Assembly: GCA_045864775.1 (NCBI GenBank)
Contig: BTVR01000002.1
Location: 124,001-188,000, forward strand
Direction of reading: 5' to 3'
Length of the DNA stretch: 64,000 nucleotides
DNA from: Macondimonas sp045864775
Lineage (GTDB): Bacteria > Pseudomonadota > Gammaproteobacteria > UBA5335
The notes under the pieces: model-generated
What the model was told of the DNA's origin: nothing
The model's database searches: none
The model's input: the letters and a program-made list of their open reading frames with translations, nothing else
Made by a program: the position numbers and the translations under genes
In this document: positions 52,246 through 60,588 of the stretch, piece by piece
How the letters are laid out: every line of letters starts with the position of its first letter
Numbering within the stretch: the first letter of the stretch is position 1

Positions 52246-53142
52246 TCAGGACAGCCGGGCGTGCCGCGGACGGCGGGGATAGAGCGGCGCCTCGCCGGCG
52301 GGGCGGCGGCGGAAGCGGCGGTAATTCCAGAAGTATTGTTCCGGGCAGCGCCGGATGAGGGCCTCGACTGCGTCGCTCAGCGCTTGGGTTCCGGTCTGCG
52401 GATCGGCGTCGGCCACAGCCTCCGGCACGGGCTCGAAATGGATGCGAAAGCCGCGGCCTCGCGGCAGACGCTCGGCGAAACACAGGATCACGGGCACCCG
52501 GGCCTTGTGCGCCAGCCGGGCCAGTAGCACGGGCGTGTGCGTCATCTGGCCGAAGTGGCGCACGAAGACCCCGCCCACCTTGGGGTCCTGATCCGGCAAC
52601 AGCCCGGCCAGTTCCCCGCGCCGCAACGCGGCCATGAGCGCCCGCACTCCGCCCTGATCGGCGGGTTCGAGCCGCGCACCCAGATGCTGGCGGCGCTCGC
52701 GGATCCAGGTATCGAGCGCGCCGTCCTGGGGACGATACAGGGCGGTCAACGGATAGCGCGTCGCGAGATACAGGCTGACGATTTCCCAGCAACCCAGATG
52801 CGGAGTGGCGACGATGGCGCCGCCGCGCGCCAGCGCTGCGACGATGTGCTGTTCACCGCGGGTCTCCCGCACCAGCGCGGAGAGGGCGGCGCGATCGGCG
52901 CACCACACCTTGCCGGCCTCACACAGCAGCCGTCCGAGGTGCGCCATGGAGCGCCGCCGCAAGCCCCGACGCCACACCGGCGTCCGATCGGGGAAGCACA
53001 GGGCGAGGTTGATGTCGATCATGGCGCGCAGGCGCGAGGGAAACAGCGCCAGCGCGCTGCCCAGCGCGGCGCCCGTCGCGTGCAGCAGGGGCAGGGGCAA
53101 CAGCGCGAGGCCGCGCAGGAGCAGAATGCGAACATCAGGCAT
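52246..53142 (-). CDS. Lipid A/LpxL-type lysophospholipid acyltransferase
   Basis: A 298-residue protein of the LpxL/HtrB acyltransferase family. An N-terminal hydrophobic segment (ILLLRGLALLPLPLLH) is followed by the HX4E active-site motif in ATPHLGCWEIVSLYL, then YRPQDGALDTWIRERR, GELAGLLPDQDPKVGGVFVR and the C-terminal CPEQYFWNYRRFRRRP. It transfers acyl chains to lipid A or related lipids at the inner membrane. Start ATG at 53142; it is divergent from typA over a 176-bp spacer, which has a possible -10 TATACT at 53269-53274 for typA. Confidence 0.88.
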   Translation of the reverse strand: MPDVRILLLRGLALLPLPLLHATGAALGSALALFPSRLRAMIDINLALCFPDRTPVWRRGLRRRSMAHLGRLLCEAGKVWCADRAALSALVRETRGEQHIVAALARGGAIVATPHLGCWEIVSLYLATRYPLTALYRPQDGALDTWIRERRQHLGARLEPADQGGVRALMAALRRGELAGLLPDQDPKVGGVFVRHFGQMTHTPVLLARLAHKARVPVILCFAERLPRGRGFRIHFEPVPEAVADADPQTGTQALSDAVEALIRRCPEQYFWNYRRFRRRPAGEAPLYPRRPRHARLS

Positions 53143-53318
53143 GGCGACACGACCGCAGGAACGAGCGGCCATTCTCGGAGCCGCGGGCGACGCTGTCCAG
53201 CGCGATGCCTGCCGGCGATTGCAACCTCCCCGACATGCGGGTCCGCTGCCGGCGCCCGGCCTTTCCCGTATACTGTCGCCCCCATCCGTCTTGCGGCCTG
53301 CCCGCTCCTGAGCCCTCC

Positions 53319-55136
53319 GTGATCGAAAAACTTCGCAACATCGCCATCATCGCCCACGTCGACCATGGCAAGACCACGCTCGTCGACCAGTTGCTGCGCC
53401 AGTCCGGCACCCTGCAGGAACGCATCGGCGGCGGTGAGCGGCTGATGGACTCCAACGACCTGGAAAAGGAACGCGGCATCACCATCCTGGCCAAGAACAC
53501 GGCCATCCGCTGGGGTGACTATCGCATCAACATCGTCGACACGCCGGGCCATGCCGATTTCGGCGGCGAGGTCGAGCGCGTGCTGTCCATGGTGGATTCG
53601 GTGCTGCTGCTGGTCGATGCGGTCGATGGGCCGATGCCGCAAACGCGCTTCGTGACGCAGAAGGCCTTTGCCCTCGGCCTCAAGCCCATTGTCGTGATCA
53701 ACAAGATCGACCGGCCCGGCGCGCGCCCGGACTGGGTGCTGGACCAAACCTTCGACTTGTTCGACCGGCTGGGCGCGACCGAGGAGCAGCTCGACTTTCC
53801 GGTCATCTACGCCTCGGCGCTCAAGGGCTTCGCGGGCCTCGAGCCCGATGTGACCGAGGGCACCATGGAGCCCTTGTTCCAGATGATCGTCGATCGCGTC
53901 TCGCCGCCCGACGTCGATCCGGACGGCCCTTTCCAGATGCAGATCAGCAGCCTGGACTACAACAGCTACGTCGGTCTGATCGGCATCGGCCGCATCAAGC
54001 GCGGCCGCGTCAAGACCAACACCCCGGTCACCGTGATCGACGCCGAAGGCCAGCGCCGGCCGGGACGGGTGCTGCAGATCCTGGGCTTTCTGGGCCTGGA
54101 GCGCGTCGAATTCCCCGAGGCCACGGCGGGCGACATCATCGCCTTCACCGGCATGGAGCAGCTCAGCATCTCCGACACGCTGTGCGACCCCACGCAGGTC
54201 GAGGCGCTGCCACCGCTGACCGTCGATGAGCCCACGGTGAGCATGAATTTCGTGGTGAACACCTCGCCCTTCGCCGGCCGCGAGGGCAAGTACGTCACCT
54301 CGCGCCAGCTGCGCGAACGGCTGCAGCGCGAGCTCAAGCACAACGTCGCACTGCGCGTCGAGGAAACCGACGACCCGGACAAGTTCAAGGTGTCCGGTCG
54401 TGGCGAGCTGCACCTGTCGATCCTGATCGAGAACATGCGCCGCGAAGGCTATGAACTCGGCGTCTCGCGCCCCGAGGTCATCATCAAGGAAATCGACGGC
54501 CAGAAATCCGAACCCTTCGAGGCACTGACCGTCGACGTCGAGGAGACGAGCCAGGGCCGGGTGATGGAAAAGCTGGGTGAGCGCGGCGGCGAACTGCGCG
54601 ACATGGTGCCGGACGGCAAGGGTCGCGTGCGGCTCGATTACCTCATCCCGGCGCGCGGCCTGATCGGCTTTCAGACCGAGTTCATGACCGCCACCAGCGG
54701 CACCGGGCTCATCTACCACGTCTTCGATCACTATGGGCCGATCCGCAAGGGCGCGCTGGCGGCGCGCAACAACGGCGTGCTGATCGCCAACGGCCCCGGC
54801 AAGGCGCTCGCCTACGCGCTGTTCAACCTGCAGGAGCGCGGGCGGCTGCTCATCGGCCACGGCGAGGAAGTCTACGAAGGGATGATCATCGGCATCCATT
54901 CACGCGACAACGATCTGGTCGTCAATCCGCTCAAGGCCAAGCAGCTCACCAACATCCGCGCCGCCGGCTCGGACGAGAACATCATCCTTACCCCGCCGAT
55001 CCGGCTCACCCTGGAACAGGCGCTGGAATTCATCGACGACGACGAGCTGGTCGAGGTCACGCCCAAGGCCATCCGCGTGCGCAAACGCTTCCTGAAGGAA
55101 CACGAGCGCAAGCGTTCGGCGCGCAGCGAGGATTGA
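53319..55136 (+). CDS. typA: Translational GTPase TypA/BipA
   Basis: A 605-residue ribosome-binding GTPase. G motifs: NIAIIAHVDHGKTTLVDQLL (G1), RGITILAKN (G2), DTPGHADFGGEV (G3), VINKIDRPGARPDWV (G4). The EF-G-like domains III and V and the BipA-specific C-terminal region (AAGSDENIILTPPIRLTLEQ) are present. It assists ribosome assembly and stress or cold growth. Translation begins at GTG (VIEKLRN), which fixes the usual family N-terminus. Confidence 0.97.
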   Translation: MIEKLRNIAIIAHVDHGKTTLVDQLLRQSGTLQERIGGGERLMDSNDLEKERGITILAKNTAIRWGDYRINIVDTPGHADFGGEVERVLSMVDSVLLLVDAVDGPMPQTRFVTQKAFALGLKPIVVINKIDRPGARPDWVLDQTFDLFDRLGATEEQLDFPVIYASALKGFAGLEPDVTEGTMEPLFQMIVDRVSPPDVDPDGPFQMQISSLDYNSYVGLIGIGRIKRGRVKTNTPVTVIDAEGQRRPGRVLQILGFLGLERVEFPEATAGDIIAFTGMEQLSISDTLCDPTQVEALPPLTVDEPTVSMNFVVNTSPFAGREGKYVTSRQLRERLQRELKHNVALRVEETDDPDKFKVSGRGELHLSILIENMRREGYELGVSRPEVIIKEIDGQKSEPFEALTVDVEETSQGRVMEKLGERGGELRDMVPDGKGRVRLDYLIPARGLIGFQTEFMTATSGTGLIYHVFDHYGPIRKGALAARNNGVLIANGPGKALAYALFNLQERGRLLIGHGEEVYEGMIIGIHSRDNDLVVNPLKAKQLTNIRAAGSDENIILTPPIRLTLEQALEFIDDDELVEVTPKAIRVRKRFLKEHERKRSARSED

Positions 55137-55206
55137 CGGCGTCCCAGAGTCCGCTGTCCGGGATCCGCGCCGCCCAAATCGCTGGGGGACGCGGGTCCGG
55201 GTCGCC

Positions 55207-55581
55207 TCAGCGCAGGCCCTCTTCGAGCCACGCGACGGCCGCCGCCTCGTCGCGGAACAGCCGCACGCCGTAGCCCGCATTCTGGCTCACCGTTTCGACG
55301 AAATCGTGGCTGTGGTCATCGGGAGCGACCAGGGTCGCGGAACGCACGTCGCGTTGCAGCGCCATCTCGGACATGTCGACATTCGCGAAGCGGTAGTTTT
55401 GCAGAACGCTGGCGACATTGGGCGCCGCGCGCACGTCGACCAGAAAGCGCTTGATGCCGTGAGCGCGGCTGGCGGCGTCCAGCGCGGCCGTGAACGTCCG
55501 TGCCACGTCCATGGTGATCGGTTCCGTCACGCGGCAGATGAGATACACGCCGCTGCCGGCGATGCTGATTTCATGGCCCAT
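55207..55581 (-). CDS. STAS/SpoIIAA-like small protein
   Basis: A 124-residue cytoplasmic protein with alternating strands and helices: YLICRVTEPITMDVARTFTA, HGIKRFLVDVRAAPNVASVL, ALQRDVRSATLVAPDDHSHD and a C-terminal LFRDEAAAVAWLEEG. The pattern and size match SpoIIAA/STAS-like domains used in regulatory or lipid-linked roles. GAAGGAG five bases upstream fixes the ATG at 55581; the frame is open further upstream without similarity. It lies downstream of ureA in the same direction but is not a urease gene. Confidence 0.65.
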   Translation of the reverse strand: MGHEISIAGSGVYLICRVTEPITMDVARTFTAALDAASRAHGIKRFLVDVRAAPNVASVLQNYRFANVDMSEMALQRDVRSATLVAPDDHSHDFVETVSQNAGYGVRLFRDEAAAVAWLEEGLR

Positions 55582-55766
55582 CGCCACTCCTTCGGCGGTA
55601 GGTGCCCCGGTCATGATCGATTCCCTCGGCCCAGTTGCCGCGGTCGACGTGCTCGACGCGGGCGGCGGGGTGAAAGAACGGGATCGATGCCCCCCAAGCC
55701 TTGCTGCGGCCCCGCCGCGTGAGCGATGCGGATTCATCCGGGCGTCCTGCCCGAGGCCCAAGGTTC

Positions 55767-56069
55767 TTACACGATCGGATCGTGGACCGTCACCAGCTTG
55801 GTGCCGTCCGGAAAGGTCGCCTCCACCTGCACCTCGGGCAGCATCTCGGGGATGCCCTCCATCACCTGATCGCGCGTCAACAACTGGCGTCCCGCGTCCA
55901 TCAGTTCGGCCACGGTGCGTCCGTCGCGCGCGCCTTCCAGGATCGCGGCGCTGATGTACGCCACCGACTCAGGATAGTTCAGCTTGACGCCGCGGGCGAG
56001 CCGGCGCTCGGCCACGAGCGCGGCGGTGAACAGCAGCAGCTTGTCCTTCTCGCGGGGGGTGAGTTCCAT
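55767..56069 (-). CDS. ureA: Urease gamma subunit
   Basis: A full-length 100-residue UreA. It begins MELTPREKDKLLLFTAALVA, followed by RRLARGVKLNYPESVAYISA, MDAGRQLLTRDQVMEGIPEM and the C-terminal TFPDGTKLVTVHDPIV. With UreB and UreC it forms the nickel enzyme that splits urea to ammonia and carbamate. Here ureA is followed by a STAS-like gene, not ureB, so the other subunits must lie elsewhere or be missing. It is the last clear urease gene of the guanidine operon, 80 bp after ureD. Confidence 0.95.
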   Translation of the reverse strand: MELTPREKDKLLLFTAALVAERRLARGVKLNYPESVAYISAAILEGARDGRTVAELMDAGRQLLTRDQVMEGIPEMLPEVQVEATFPDGTKLVTVHDPIV

Positions 56070-56149
56070 GGTGTCTCCGGTCGGTCAGGCTCAGAAGCGG
56101 ACTCCGCGATGGTCACCGAAGCCGTGCCGGCCGGCAAGTCCGACTGGGT

Positions 56150-57037
56150 TCAGGTCGCCCAGATGCGTGGCGGTCTGGCTTCGCGGCCCAGCATCGACGG
56201 CCGCGCCAGCATCCAGGCGTGGATGAACAAGGCCCGCGCCTCGGCGGCGCTTGGGCCCCGGTAGCGCAGCGCGAGCACACGCGGCAGGCGGCTCACGCCC
56301 CAATGCGCCGGATCCGCCATCGGCGTCAGGGCGGCGCGCAGGCGCATGGTCAGCTCAGCCGGAGGATCGAGCGCCACCCAGGCGCCGGCGACGGGGTGGC
56401 TCGCCAGTCCCCATGGCGCCGTCAACAGCTCCCCGCCGCCGGCATAGCGGCCGCGCTCGATGAAGAGCGGCTCGCCCGACTCCCACAGCTCCAGCGCGAT
56501 CACGCCCACGCCGGCTTCGAAGCGCTCCGCGCAATGGGGACGGCCGAGGCAGGTGATTTCCCAGCCCAGAAAACCTGCGCCTGGCGCGAGGTCGACGCGC
56601 GTGCACGAGCGCAAGCGCGCTCCCGAGTACAGGATCGTTTCCTGCGGCAACCATTCCAGCGCGGCACCCGCGGCGATCCGAAAATCCTGCCGCTGCCCGG
56701 CCACGGGCCCGGCGCTGCGATAGACCTTGGTGGCGGCCGGGGTCGTGATGAGCGCGTGCGCGCCCGGCGCGAGGGTGGCGGCGAGATGCAGACGATCGCC
56801 GCCCACCACGCCGCCAGGCGGATGCAGCAGGGTGACGTGACACACCTCGGGTCCTTCGGGGTAGAAGGGCCGCTGCACGGTCAGCGGGCCGCGGTGTCGG
56901 CGCATGGCCAGCACGCTCGCCGCGCCGCGCCGCTCGAAGCCAAGCGACAGCTCGCCCAGCCAGCCGTCGGCGCCTGTCGTTGGGTCCGCGGCAGTCTCTT
57001 CCGACGCGGGCCGCTCGGCCGGCAGCGACTGGCTCAC
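56150..57037 (-). CDS. ureD: Urease accessory protein UreD
   Basis: A 295-residue UreD/UreH-type chaperone of nickel insertion into urease. Characteristic sequence: QRPFYPEGPEVCHVTLLHPP, GGVVGGDRLHLAATLAPGAHALITTPAATKVYRS (two conserved blocks), WLPQETILYSGARLRSCTRV and GWEITCLGRP. I start at a GTG (57037) with AAGGTGG upstream; it overlaps the stop of the nickel transporter gene (GTGA). Longer upstream frame has no family similarity. It is followed by ureA, the normal ureDA order. Confidence 0.93.
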   Translation of the reverse strand: MSQSLPAERPASEETAADPTTGADGWLGELSLGFERRGAASVLAMRRHRGPLTVQRPFYPEGPEVCHVTLLHPPGGVVGGDRLHLAATLAPGAHALITTPAATKVYRSAGPVAGQRQDFRIAAGAALEWLPQETILYSGARLRSCTRVDLAPGAGFLGWEITCLGRPHCAERFEAGVGVIALELWESGEPLFIERGRYAGGGELLTAPWGLASHPVAGAWVALDPPAELTMRLRAALTPMADPAHWGVSRLPRVLALRYRGPSAAEARALFIHAWMLARPSMLGREARPPRIWAT

Positions 57038-57699
57038 GCACCACCTTGCAGCCAGACGACACCCAAGGCCATGGCGGCGAGCGCCAGCGCAACGCGCAGG
57101 GCGAGCGCGACTCGGGGCCGGTGGATTTGGAGCGCGCTGAGCCCGCTCCCCAGCAGGCCCCCGAAGGCCAGCATGGCCACCAGCACGCCCGCGCCGAAGG
57201 TCAGCAGATAGCCGAGCCCCGTCCACGGACTCGTCGCGCCGGCCAGCGGCACCAGGGCCAGCAGCGACGCCGAACCCGCCGCGCCGTGCAGCAGGCCCAC
57301 CGCCACCGCACTGCGCCCGTGGTGCGCCGGCAGGCCGGCGACGTGCAGATGCGCCGGTCCGTCGTGCCGATGCCAGCGGACCGGCGCCTCACCGGCCAGG
57401 GCCGACCACAGCGCGCCCATGCCGAGCACGATCAGCACCCAGCCGACGGCGTACTCGGCCCAGCCGGACAGCGGTTCGGGGATGGCCATGCCGCCCACGA
57501 GCACCAGCGCGCCGATGACGAGCAGGGCCGTGCCGTGGCCCAGGGCCCAGCGCGCGCAGAAGCCCAGCGATGCCCATCGCCCCGTGCCGGTGCGCCCCCG
57601 GTCCAGATTGGCTACCGCCAGCACATGATCGGGATCCAGCGCATGCAGCAGGCCGAGGCCGAAGCCCGTGGCCAGCAGCAACGGAAATGACGTGCTCAT
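57034..57699 (-). CDS. UreH/NicO-like nickel transporter
   Basis: A 221-residue membrane protein with six predicted helices. The first helix carries GLLHALDPDHVLAVANL, the His-Asp metal-binding signature of UreH/NiCoT-type nickel carriers, and a His-rich loop (RWHRHDGPAHLHVAGLPAHH) follows helix 3. Other helices include LGHGTALLVIGALVLVGG and the Gly-rich ALVPLAGATSPWTGLGYLLT. Placed between the guanidinase and ureD, it most likely supplies nickel for both nickel enzymes. Distinct from the UreD family that is also sometimes named UreH. Confidence 0.82.
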   Translation of the reverse strand: MSTSFPLLLATGFGLGLLHALDPDHVLAVANLDRGRTGTGRWASLGFCARWALGHGTALLVIGALVLVGGMAIPEPLSGWAEYAVGWVLIVLGMGALWSALAGEAPVRWHRHDGPAHLHVAGLPAHHGRSAVAVGLLHGAAGSASLLALVPLAGATSPWTGLGYLLTFGAGVLVAMLAFGGLLGSGLSALQIHRPRVALALRVALALAAMALGVVWLQGGA

Positions 57700-57709
57700 C
57701 GCGAACTCC

Positions 57710-58894
57710 TCATGCGCCCCAGCCGCGGATGATGGAGCGGTGCGAGCCGAGTTTGCCATAGGCGACCAGCGTGCCCAGCACATCGACGATGGCGCGGGTG
57801 GCGAGCAAGGCGGTGATCTCGGATTGATCATAGGGCGGGGAGACTTCCACCACCTCCATGCCGCAGATGCCTTCCTTCGCCACCGCACCCAGCAGGTACA
57901 GGATCTCGCGCGGCAGGAAACCACCGGGTTCCGGCCAGCCGGTGCCGGGCACGAAGCCGCAGTCCACCGAGTCGATATCGAACGACAGATACACGGCATC
58001 CACGCCATCCCAGGCCGTCTCCAGCGCGATCTCGGCGGTCTTCTCCAGCCCCAGGCTGGTGACGTCGTTCATGGTCAGGATGGTGGTGCCGCGCTTGCGC
58101 GCCTCCTTCACCGCCGGGCGCGGCACCTGCCAGCCGCCGATACCGATCTGCACCAGGTTCTTGGCCGGCACGTTGGGCAGATTGGTGGCGTGGAACCAGG
58201 GGGTAGTATGCATGCGCTCATCGAGATCCTTCTCCTGGATGTCGGCATGACGGTCGAAGTGGATGATGCCGATCTTCTTGTCCGTGTGCTCGGCGATGCC
58301 GCGCACGGTGGCAAAGCCAATCGAATGATCACCGCCGAGCACGATGGGCAGTGCGCCGGAGGCGAAGATGTGGCCCATGCCGCGGCTGATCTGATCGAAG
58401 GTCTTCTCGATGTTGGCCGGGATGACGAACACATCGCCGGCATCGCACATATTCATCTGCTCGCGCAGGTCCACGCCCAGCTCATAGTTGTAGGGCGTGT
58501 AGAGCGCGCTGATCTTGCGGATGCCCTGCGGCCCGAAGCGCGTGCCGGGGCGGTAGGTGGTACCGCCGTCGAAAGGCACGCCAAGGATGGCCGCATCGTA
58601 CTTGCCGACGTCACGGATGTTCTCGCAGAACGGGGCCTTCATGAAGGTGTTGATGCCAGCGAAATGCGGCAGTTCACCGCGCACGAAGGTGGAGATCTCG
58701 CGGTCCTGCACGCTGTCGGCAGCGGTCAGTCCGTTGTCGAGGCCATGCTGGACGTGCGCCTTCCACGCCGCATACGGCAGGTCCTTCTCCTTGTGCATGG
58801 ATTTCCAGCCCTGCAGCTGCGTCTTGTCGAATGTGGGGTGGTGGTTCAGGCCGTGGCGCAAGGGGCTCTGGATGGTCAAGGGTTTGAGCGGCAT
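57710..58894 (-). CDS. gdmH: Guanidine hydrolase (Sll1077/GdmH-type, ureohydrolase family)
   Basis: A 394-residue ureohydrolase longer than agmatinases (about 310) because of an 80-residue N-terminal extension (from LRHGLNHHPTFDKTQLQGWK), as in the nickel-dependent guanidine hydrolase of Synechocystis. Metal-ligand motifs are GGDHSIG, HFDRHADIQ and SFDIDSVDCGFVPGTGWPEP. It converts guanidine to urea and ammonia. The assignment rests on length, on the guanidine-I riboswitch heading the operon, on the coupled ABC importer and on the nickel transporter and ureDA behind it. AGGAG eight bases upstream. Agmatinase or guanidinobutyrase remain possible without the context. Confidence 0.87.
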   Translation of the reverse strand: MPLKPLTIQSPLRHGLNHHPTFDKTQLQGWKSMHKEKDLPYAAWKAHVQHGLDNGLTAADSVQDREISTFVRGELPHFAGINTFMKAPFCENIRDVGKYDAAILGVPFDGGTTYRPGTRFGPQGIRKISALYTPYNYELGVDLREQMNMCDAGDVFVIPANIEKTFDQISRGMGHIFASGALPIVLGGDHSIGFATVRGIAEHTDKKIGIIHFDRHADIQEKDLDERMHTTPWFHATNLPNVPAKNLVQIGIGGWQVPRPAVKEARKRGTTILTMNDVTSLGLEKTAEIALETAWDGVDAVYLSFDIDSVDCGFVPGTGWPEPGGFLPREILYLLGAVAKEGICGMEVVEVSPPYDQSEITALLATRAIVDVLGTLVAYGKLGSHRSIIRGWGA

Positions 58895-58933
58895 GCAGCG
58901 GTCTCCTGTTGACGGTGCAGAAGTGAGGCGGAT

Positions 58934-59791
58934 TCAGGGCGTGTGGCGGCGGCGGGAGAGCGCGGCCAGACGATCGAGCTTGTCGAGGTCGTGGCGCACG
59001 CCCGAGGTGGCGCGGATGCGATCCAGCACGATCTTTTTCCAGTGCAGCAGCGCCGGGTCGAGCTTGAGGTCCGGGTTGCGGTCGCCGGGGGGCGGCAGGT
59101 CGGGCACATGGATGCCGTCGATGCGGCCGGGATGCGGCGCGAGGATCACGATCCGGCTTGCCAGATAGATCGCTTCCTCGACGTCGTGAGTGACGAAGAC
59201 GATGGTGCTGCGTTCGATCTCGAAGATCCGCAGGATCAGTTCGTGCATCACCTCGCGGGTCTGCGCGTCGAGCGCCCCGAAGGGCTCGTCCATCAACAGC
59301 ACCCGCGGTTGCGCCATGAGGGCGCGGGCGATCGCCACGCGCTGGCGCATCCCGCCGGAGAGCTGGTTGGGGTAATGATTGCGAACCCCGTCCAGGCCCA
59401 TCACGTCCAGCAGGGCGTAGGCGCGCTCCACGGCCGAGGCCGCCTGCGATTCGCTGGCCTCCCCCGTATGCACGCGCAGCCGGCGGCAGAAGCGCACGTT
59501 TTCCAGCACGGTGAGCCAGGGGTAGAGGCTGTAGTCCTGAAACACCACGGCGCGGTCGGGGCCGGGCCCGGTCACGGGCGCGCCATCCAGCCGGATGCGG
59601 CCATGGGTGGGGGATTCCAGGCCAGCCATGAGGCGCAGCAGGGTGGATTTGCCACAGCCCGAGGCGCCGACCAGGGCGAGGAATTCGCCTTGGCCCACGT
59701 CCAGATCCACTGCCTGCAGCGCGGGCAGGGCCTGGCCCGGGTAGGTCTTCTCGAGCCTCTCGATGCGGATGAGTGCGGGCGCGGCGTTCAT
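58934..59791 (-). CDS. Guanidine ABC importer ATP-binding protein
   Basis: A 285-residue SsuB/TauB-type ATPase with Walker A LVGASGCGKSTLLRLMAG, Q-loop VVFQDYSLYPWLTVLENVRF, signature YPNQLSGGMRQRVAIARALM, Walker B VLLMDEPFGALD and H-loop FVTHDVEEAIYLASRIVI. The start overlaps the permease stop by 4 bp. The substrate, guanidine, is inferred from the riboswitch upstream of the operon and from the guanidinase 39 bp downstream. Confidence 0.92.
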   Translation of the reverse strand: MNAAPALIRIERLEKTYPGQALPALQAVDLDVGQGEFLALVGASGCGKSTLLRLMAGLESPTHGRIRLDGAPVTGPGPDRAVVFQDYSLYPWLTVLENVRFCRRLRVHTGEASESQAASAVERAYALLDVMGLDGVRNHYPNQLSGGMRQRVAIARALMAQPRVLLMDEPFGALDAQTREVMHELILRIFEIERSTIVFVTHDVEEAIYLASRIVILAPHPGRIDGIHVPDLPPPGDRNPDLKLDPALLHWKKIVLDRIRATSGVRHDLDKLDRLAALSRRRHTP

Positions 59792-60585
59792 CGCGTGTGC
59801 AGCCAGGGGAAGGCGCGGCGGTGCATGACCCGCAGGGCCTGATCCATCACGAGGCCCAGCAGGCCGATCAGCAGGATGCCGACGAAGATCTTGTCGGTCT
59901 GCAGAAAGCGCTGCGCGCGCAGGATGGCATAGCCCAGCCCGGAATTGGCGGCCACCAGTTCGGCGACGACCAGATAGGTCCAGGCCCAGCCCAGCGTGAT
60001 GCGCAGGGTGTCGAGGATGCCGGGCAACGCCGACTTGAAGACCACGAGCGACAGCACCTCGCCCCGCGTCGCGCCCAGAGTCTGGGCCGCCTCGATCTGC
60101 GCCACGGGCACCTGACGGACGTTGTCCGAGACCATCAGCACCATCTGGAAATAGGTGCCGATGAAGATCAGCGCGACCTTCGCCGCCTCGCCGATCCCGA
60201 TCCACAGCATCACCAGGGGCACGAAGGCCACCGCCGGCAGGTAGCGGGCAAACTCCATCAGGGGCTCGAAGAAGGCCTGCACGGGCCGGAAGCTGCCGAT
60301 GTAGACGCCGAGCGGCACGGCCATCACGGCCGCCAGCGCAAAGCCGCTCAGGACCCGCGAGACACTGATCTTGAGGGCGGCGACAAGATCCTCCTGCGTC
60401 GCCCAGCGCACCAGTCGGCGCGCCACGGCGTCCGGCGGCGGCAGGAAAACGGGATCCACCAGATCGCTGGCGGCAAGTCCCCACCAGGCGGCCAGGAAGG
60501 TCCCGAATCCCGCCCCGGCCATGGCCAGGTAAGCGCCCCGGCCCATCCGGCCGCGGATGGCCCACCACGAGAGACTGCCCGCCAT
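59788..60585 (-). CDS. Guanidine ABC importer permease
   Basis: A 265-residue BPD-type inner-membrane permease with about six helices and the ABC-interaction loop QTLGATRGEVLSLVVFKSAL followed by PGILDTLRITLGWAWTYLVV. It is of the SsuC/TauC group, which imports nitrate, sulfonates, taurine and, in ykkC-regulated versions, guanidine. The start is 3 bp after the binding-protein stop. Confidence 0.92.
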   Translation of the reverse strand: MAGSLSWWAIRGRMGRGAYLAMAGAGFGTFLAAWWGLAASDLVDPVFLPPPDAVARRLVRWATQEDLVAALKISVSRVLSGFALAAVMAVPLGVYIGSFRPVQAFFEPLMEFARYLPAVAFVPLVMLWIGIGEAAKVALIFIGTYFQMVLMVSDNVRQVPVAQIEAAQTLGATRGEVLSLVVFKSALPGILDTLRITLGWAWTYLVVAELVAANSGLGYAILRAQRFLQTDKIFVGILLIGLLGLVMDQALRVMHRRAFPWLHTR

Positions 60586-60588
60586 GAC

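Noticed and set aside
55582..55766. A possible ureB remnant after ureA
   Set aside because: No segment resembles the urease beta subunit in any frame; the upstream part of the STAS-like frame is non-conserved sequence.
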